A stretch of DNA of 64,000 nt, from positions 1 through 64,000 of the forward strand of contig JBCCGG010000011.1 of the NCBI GenBank assembly GCA_039029395.1, in the 5' to 3' direction. Of this stretch, positions 60,129 through 64,000 are shown one piece after another. The translations under genes were made by a program, and so were the position numbers. The DNA is from JBCCGG01 sp039029395. Its GTDB lineage: Bacteria > Pseudomonadota > Alphaproteobacteria > Kiloniellales > JAKSDN01. Every line of letters begins with the position of its first letter. Within the stretch, counting starts at the first letter, position 1. Below the pieces are notes generated by a model that made no database searches, was not told the origin of the DNA, and worked only from the letters and a program-made list of their open reading frames with translations.

Positions 60129-61658
60129 CTAGGCCGAAGGCTCGGGGGCCTGCGGCTTTCGGATGAAGAGCGCCAGGATAATGCCGCTTGTGGTGACGGC
60201 GACGCAGAAGCAAATCGCCCAATCGAAGCCCGCCACGAAGGCATTCTGGGCTGCCGCGGTGATCTCTGTGGCCTTCTCCGCGTCGATGCCGCGCAAGGCC
60301 TGTTTGGCCTCGGGCGTGCCCCGGGCGGAGCCGGCGAGCGCAAGCTGGGCGCTCGGAGACAGGCTGATCCCGAGGTGTTCCAAGGCGCCGCTCAGGCGCG
60401 CTGTGCTGACCCCGAACAGGATCGCTGTCGCACCGGCCACGCCGAGCGCGCCGAGCGCCAGGTGCACCATGAAGGACAGCCCTCCGGCCAGGCTGGCGCG
60501 CGACGGGTCGACCGCGGCGACCGCGGCGGGACCGGACGCGCTGACCGCCACGGCGGACCCAATGCCGACCAAGAGGATGGACGGTAGCAGCTCGATGTAG
60601 GTGGTCTTTGTGTCACCGGTGACCAGCACCGTCACCACCAGCGCACCTGTAAGCAGGCCATAGCCGAACAGGAGGAGGGAGCGTGGCCCGATCCGGTCGT
60701 AGAGCCGGCCCGCGATGGGCGAGGTGACCGCGATACAGATCATCGAGGGGATGATGCTGAGCGAGGCTTCCAGGACCGACCAGCCGAGAACATTCTGAAA
60801 GTACTGAGGTAAGTAGATCCAGAACACGAAGAAACCCGGCACCGCTAGCCCGTTCATCGCCAGGGCGATCATGAATTGCCCGTTGCGCAGCATAGACGGC
60901 GGCATCAGCGGGTCGCGGACTCGCGCCTCGATGACCGGAAAGAGTGTGAAGAGCACGGCCGCGCCGGCGAACAATCCGAGAATCGCCAAGCTGCCCCAGC
61001 CCCAGTCGGCGCCCACGTCTAGGGCATAGAGCAAAGCAAGGATCGCCAGCGACAGGACCGCCATGCCGAGCGTGTCGATGCGCTCGTCCGCGGCGCGGTC
61101 GCGGTCGGCCGGCACCAGCCGGAATGTGCCGGCCAGGGTCAGCGCGCCGAGCAGCACGTTGATGCCGAAGAACATTCGCCACTCGCCGATGCCGCTGAGC
61201 ACGCCGGCCGCGATTGGTCCGATAGAATTGCCGATCCCGATCGCGCCGATCATCAGGCCGATGGCGAAGCCGCGCTCGTCCTCCTCGACCGCGTTCGAGA
61301 CAATGCCCAGGATGGCGGGCCAGACGATCGCGCTGCCGATCCCTTGCAGCGCCCGCGCGCCGATGAGCCAGGAGATCGTCGGCGCCAGCGTGCAGCCGAG
61401 GGAGGCCAACACGAAGATCGCCAGACCGATCCGCAAAAGCCGCCGACGGCCATAGAGATCGGCCAGCCGGCCGCCGGCGACCAGCGCCATGGAAAAGGTG
61501 AGCGCATAGACGTTGACCACCCACTGGGTCGTGGTGATGTCGACGCCGTACTCCCGCTCGATGGGTACCGCCAGCATCATGGCGCCGGTGAAGTCTGTGC
61601 CGATGGTGAGCGAGCCTAGGCCAAGACCACGAATGAGGCCGCGCGATCGTTGGTCCAT
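60129..61658 (-). CDS. DHA2-family MFS efflux pump (EmrB/QacA type)
   Basis: The 509-residue proton-driven multidrug transporter has about 14 hydrophobic helices. The MFS motif between helices 2 and 3 is visible as GGRLADLYGRRRLL (about 62-75), and motif C-like IGIGNSIGPIAAGVLSG follows in the middle of the N-half. It pumps drugs or dyes out across the inner membrane. An EmrA-type adaptor is absent. Its stop is 20 bases from the small RHH-like gene, which is convergent. Confidence 0.9.
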   Translation of the reverse strand: MDQRSRGLIRGLGLGSLTIGTDFTGAMMLAVPIEREYGVDITTTQWVVNVYALTFSMALVAGGRLADLYGRRRLLRIGLAIFVLASLGCTLAPTISWLIGARALQGIGSAIVWPAILGIVSNAVEEDERGFAIGLMIGAIGIGNSIGPIAAGVLSGIGEWRMFFGINVLLGALTLAGTFRLVPADRDRAADERIDTLGMAVLSLAILALLYALDVGADWGWGSLAILGLFAGAAVLFTLFPVIEARVRDPLMPPSMLRNGQFMIALAMNGLAVPGFFVFWIYLPQYFQNVLGWSVLEASLSIIPSMICIAVTSPIAGRLYDRIGPRSLLLFGYGLLTGALVVTVLVTGDTKTTYIELLPSILLVGIGSAVAVSASGPAAVAAVDPSRASLAGGLSFMVHLALGALGVAGATAILFGVSTARLSGALEHLGISLSPSAQLALAGSARGTPEAKQALRGIDAEKATEITAAAQNAFVAGFDWAICFCVAVTTSGIILALFIRKPQAPEPSA

Positions 61659-61671
61659 TGCCGTGCCCCCT

Positions 61672-62853
61672 TCAGGCTTTCACGAACAGCTTCCTGGGCA
61701 CCTGGGCTAAGGTCTCGCAGCCGCCTTCCGTGATCACCAGGCTTTCGGTGATCTCGATGCCCCAGTCATCGAACCACAGGCCGGGCATGAAGTGGAAGGT
61801 CATTCCGGGCTCGAGCGGGCTTTCGTCGCCGGGGCGCAGGCTCATGGTGCGCTCGCCCCAGTCGGGCGGGTAGCTGAGCCCGATGGCGTAGCCGCAGCGG
61901 CTCGATTTCTCGATGCCGAAGCGGGCCAGCACATCGAAGAAGGCCTTGGCGATATCCTGGCATTGGTTGCCCGGCTTGGCAGCCGCCAAGCCCGCCTCGA
62001 TGCCTTCGATCAGCGCCTTTTCCGCTTCCAGGAACGGGGCCGGCGGCGTACCCAGGAAGAGCGTGCGGCTGAGCGGGCAGTGGTAGCGCTTCACGCAGCC
62101 CGCGATCTCGAAGAAGGTGCCCTCACCGCGCTTCAGGGTCTTGTCGTCCCAGGTGAGGTGCGGCGCCCCGGCATCCTCCCCAGTCGGTAAAAGCGGCACG
62201 ATCGCCGGGTAGTCGCCGCCGACGCCATCGGCGCCAACGATTGAGGTGCGGTAGATCTCGGCGACCAGCTCGTTCTTCTTGAGGCCCGGTTCGGCGATCT
62301 CGAGGATACGCGTGTGCATGGCCTCGACGATGCGCGCCGCTTGGCGCATGTAGACGAGCTCTTGGTCAGACTTGACCGCCCGGCACCAGTTGACCAGGCC
62401 GGTCGCGTCCCGAAAGGCCGCCTCGGTGAGATGCGCGGTGAGCGAGCGGTAGCAGGCGGCCGAGAAGTAGTAGTTGTCCATCTCCACGCCAATCGATCCC
62501 TTGGCCCAGCCCTTGTCGGCGATGATCCCCGAAAGGCGGTCCATGGGGTGGCGCTCGGTTGATTGCACGTAGTGGTCTTCGTAGCCGATGATGTTGTCGT
62601 GGCCCATGAAGACCGTGCGCTTGGCGCCGTTGGCGTCTTGGCCCCGACCGAACCAGATCGGCTCGCCGTCGTGACTCAAGAGCACGCACTGATGAACGTA
62701 GAACGACCAGCCGTCGTAGCCGGTCAGCCAAGCCATGTTGGAGGGGTCGGTGACGATCAGAAGATCGATCCCGCGCGCGGCCATGGCGCCCCGCGCCTTG
62801 GCCAGGCGCCCCTGGTACTCCTCACGGGTAAAGTTCAGCTCCACCTGGCTCAT
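61672..62853 (-). CDS. doeA: M24 metallopeptidase-like protein, probable ectoine hydrolase DoeA
   Basis: The 393-residue member of the M24 (creatinase/prolidase) fold has an N-terminal domain (DPSNMAWLTGYDGWSFY) and a C-terminal pita-bread domain (GDYPAIVPLLPTGEDAGAPHLTW; YAIGLSYPPDWGERTMSLRPGDE, given as short pieces of a longer run). These resemble DoeA/EutD, which opens the ectoine ring to N-acetyl-diaminobutyrates. No doeB (deacetylase) or doeR is in view. It is 13 bases after the MFS gene's start and divergent from the Rieske gene. Confidence 0.75.
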   Translation of the reverse strand: MSQVELNFTREEYQGRLAKARGAMAARGIDLLIVTDPSNMAWLTGYDGWSFYVHQCVLLSHDGEPIWFGRGQDANGAKRTVFMGHDNIIGYEDHYVQSTERHPMDRLSGIIADKGWAKGSIGVEMDNYYFSAACYRSLTAHLTEAAFRDATGLVNWCRAVKSDQELVYMRQAARIVEAMHTRILEIAEPGLKKNELVAEIYRTSIVGADGVGGDYPAIVPLLPTGEDAGAPHLTWDDKTLKRGEGTFFEIAGCVKRYHCPLSRTLFLGTPPAPFLEAEKALIEGIEAGLAAAKPGNQCQDIAKAFFDVLARFGIEKSSRCGYAIGLSYPPDWGERTMSLRPGDESPLEPGMTFHFMPGLWFDDWGIEITESLVITEGGCETLAQVPRKLFVKA

Positions 62854-62907
62854 GGCTTGGACGCCCCCATCGTTGTTCCCACCATCCCGTCGCGTAAATG
62901 GCTAAAC

Positions 62908-62940
62908 CTGTCAAGTGGCCCGCTCTTTCGTCGTTGACAG
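62908..62940. promoter_or_regulatory. Inverted repeat between doeA-like and Rieske genes
   Basis: CTGTCAA (62908-62914) and TTGACAG (62934-62940) are perfect complements separated by 19 bases. The TTGACA (62934-62939) could also be a -35 for the Rieske gene, 53 bases before its ATG, but no good -10 was found. The site may bind a regulator of both divergent genes. Confidence 0.4.
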
Positions 62941-62992
62941 TCGGGCAGCTTCCTTGATCTGCTTTGCTCGGAAATCTCCGAGGAGAGACAAT

Positions 62993-64000
62993 ATGGAAGA
63001 CCAGGCGCTCGCCGAGGCCCTTGCCGCTCTCCGCGCGACCGTCGGCCGCGCCCCGGACCAGGCCGTGAGCCTGCCGCCAGCGCTCTATGGCCTGGACAGC
63101 GTCCACGCCTATGAGCGGGAAAAGATCTTCGCCCGGGAATGGCTGTGCCTGGGCCGGGCCGACGAGCTGCCGGAAGCGGGCGACTACCGGGCCTTCGAGC
63201 TCATCGGCGAGCCCCTGATCCTGCTCCGCGACGAGAGCGGCACCTTGCGGGTCTTCGCCAACATCTGCCGCCACCGCCTGTCGCGCCTCCTGAACGGGAC
63301 CGGGCGGGTCAAGCGCATCGTCTGCCCCTACCACGCCTGGACCTATGACTTGACCGGCCAGCTGCGCGCGGCCAGCCACATGAAAGACGGCTTCGACCCG
63401 ACGGGCATCCGCCTGCCCGAGCTCAAAACCGAGATCTGGGAGGGCTTCCTCTTTACCAATTTCGACCCCGAGGCCGCCCCCCTGGCGCCGCGTCTGGCGG
63501 CGCTCTCGGCGCACATCGCCAACTACCGGGTCGGCAGCTACGAAGCCGGCTTTCAGGTGGAGGAGGTGTGGGACGGCAACTGGAAGGTGCTGGTCGAGAA
63601 CTTCACCGACGCCTATCACCTCTCCGTCGTGCACGCCACGACGGTCGCCCCCGCCCTGCCGACGCGCCTCAGCGAAATGAAGGCGGGCGGAGAGGACTTC
63701 AGCCTGTTCGATCAGCACCGGGTGCCCGGCAGCGCCTTCGAGCACGACCAGCCCTACGCGCCCAACAACCCGGCGCTTACCGATGAGGAGCGCTTGAAGA
63801 TCCCGCTCTTCGCGGTCTTTCCGACGCTCCTGGTCTCGGTCTCGCCCGAACGCCTCTTCTGGGTCCTGGCCCAACCCCTGGGCACCGACCGGATTGCGGT
63901 GCGCTGGGGCATCGACAGCTTCCCCGGCCTCTGGCCCGACGAGGGCACGCGCGACTACTTGCTGAGTAAGGTCCGCGTCAAGTTCGATGCCATTAACCAG
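62993..64000 (+). CDS. Rieske ring-hydroxylating oxygenase alpha subunit (3' end cut)
   Basis: At least 336 residues are encoded before the window ends. The Rieske 2Fe-2S motif is C-R-H (92-94) and C-P-Y-H (111-114), with 16 residues between. The mononuclear iron site lies in NFTDAYHLSVVH (203-214; His 209 and 214), with the Asp/Glu ligand downstream, probably beyond the end. Such enzymes hydroxylate aromatics or demethylate betaines (glycine betaine, stachydrine, carnitine). ATG 62993 has GAGGAG upstream. The neighbouring ectoine gene favours a compatible-solute substrate. Confidence 0.88.
   Translation, partial: MEDQALAEALAALRATVGRAPDQAVSLPPALYGLDSVHAYEREKIFAREWLCLGRADELPEAGDYRAFELIGEPLILLRDESGTLRVFANICRHRLSRLLNGTGRVKRIVCPYHAWTYDLTGQLRAASHMKDGFDPTGIRLPELKTEIWEGFLFTNFDPEAAPLAPRLAALSAHIANYRVGSYEAGFQVEEVWDGNWKVLVENFTDAYHLSVVHATTVAPALPTRLSEMKAGGEDFSLFDQHRVPGSAFEHDQPYAPNNPALTDEERLKIPLFAVFPTLLVSVSPERLFWVLAQPLGTDRIAVRWGIDSFPGLWPDEGTRDYLLSKVRVKFDAINQ

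Noticed and set aside
1..64000. CRISPR arrays, insertion sequences, prophage genes, tRNA or rRNA genes
   Set aside because: No regular direct repeats, transposase motifs, integrase, phage structural genes or cloverleaf-like sequences were found on reading through the window.

Overview
The window is a high-GC, densely packed bacterial chromosome segment. The gene families point to an alphaproteobacterium: a class I (LysK-type) lysyl-tRNA synthetase, the CobS/CobT cobaltochelatase pair behind a J-domain gene, an XRE/S24 repressor of the alphaproteobacterial type, a TIGR01459-type HAD protein, GBBH-, DoeA- and PuuD-type catabolic genes, and a napEDABC operon. A Rhodospirillales-like, possibly marine, host fits the betaine, ectoine and purine catabolism, but that placement is inference. 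I see no CRISPR array, insertion sequence, rRNA or tRNA.

Layout. 1-6.6 kb: the 3' end of groEL with a strong terminator, two short-chain dehydrogenases, a TerB-like protein, an AEC transporter and a DinG-type helicase. 6.7-16.5 kb: an anti-sigma-like/metal-sensor pair without a sigma gene, lysK, a class IV aminotransferase, an S24 regulator divergent from pyrD, a HAD protein, a multidomain class III cyclase, a DUF1326 protein and a phytanoyl-CoA dioxygenase-like enzyme. 16.5-24.6 kb: methylmalonyl-CoA mutase and its GTPase MeaB flanking a secreted protein, an Atm1-type exporter, an orphan amino-acid-binding protein and a VOC protein, then rpmB and a dienelactone hydrolase. 24.6-32.5 kb: a GlxA-type regulator divergent from a gamma-butyrobetaine hydroxylase-like gene and a class II aldolase, then ankyrin-cobT-cobS-J-domain on the minus strand and DUF2889. 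32.6-38.5 kb: napEDABC (minus strand) with a perfect FNR-type box, a decayed metallo-hydrolase gene, a small membrane protein with an apparent CTG start, and an AT-richer orphan gene.

38.5-54.6 kb is the most coherent block, a purine catabolic island: a divergent M20 peptidase and RpiR regulator separated by two perfect palindromes, allantoicase, ureidoglycolate lyase, OHCU decarboxylase, HIU hydrolase, xanthine dehydrogenase XdhAB, a four-gene BMP-type (nucleoside/purine) ABC importer, and the membrane urate oxidase PuuD with a fused cytochrome c. It covers uptake and oxidation of purines to glyoxylate plus urea, except that no allantoinase and no XdhC are present. 54.8-64 kb: a secreted beta-helix protein, a dimethylglycine/sarcosine-dehydrogenase-like flavoprotein behind a perfect 8+8 bp inverted repeat, a GFA protein, a tandem GNAT protein, a small putative ribbon-helix-helix protein, a DHA2 drug efflux pump, and an ectoine-hydrolase-like M24 protein divergent from a Rieske oxygenase cut by the window end.

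The shared themes are N-methylated and cyclic nitrogen compounds (butyrobetaine, dimethylglycine, ectoine, purines) as carbon and nitrogen sources, B12 chemistry (CobST, mutase, MeaB), and oxygen control (FNR-like boxes before nap and before the mutase). No single element is a clearly undescribed system. The best leads are the regulatory palindromes, the FNR-like mutase promoter, the NapD N-terminal extension, the CTG-start membrane protein and the gaps in the purine pathway.
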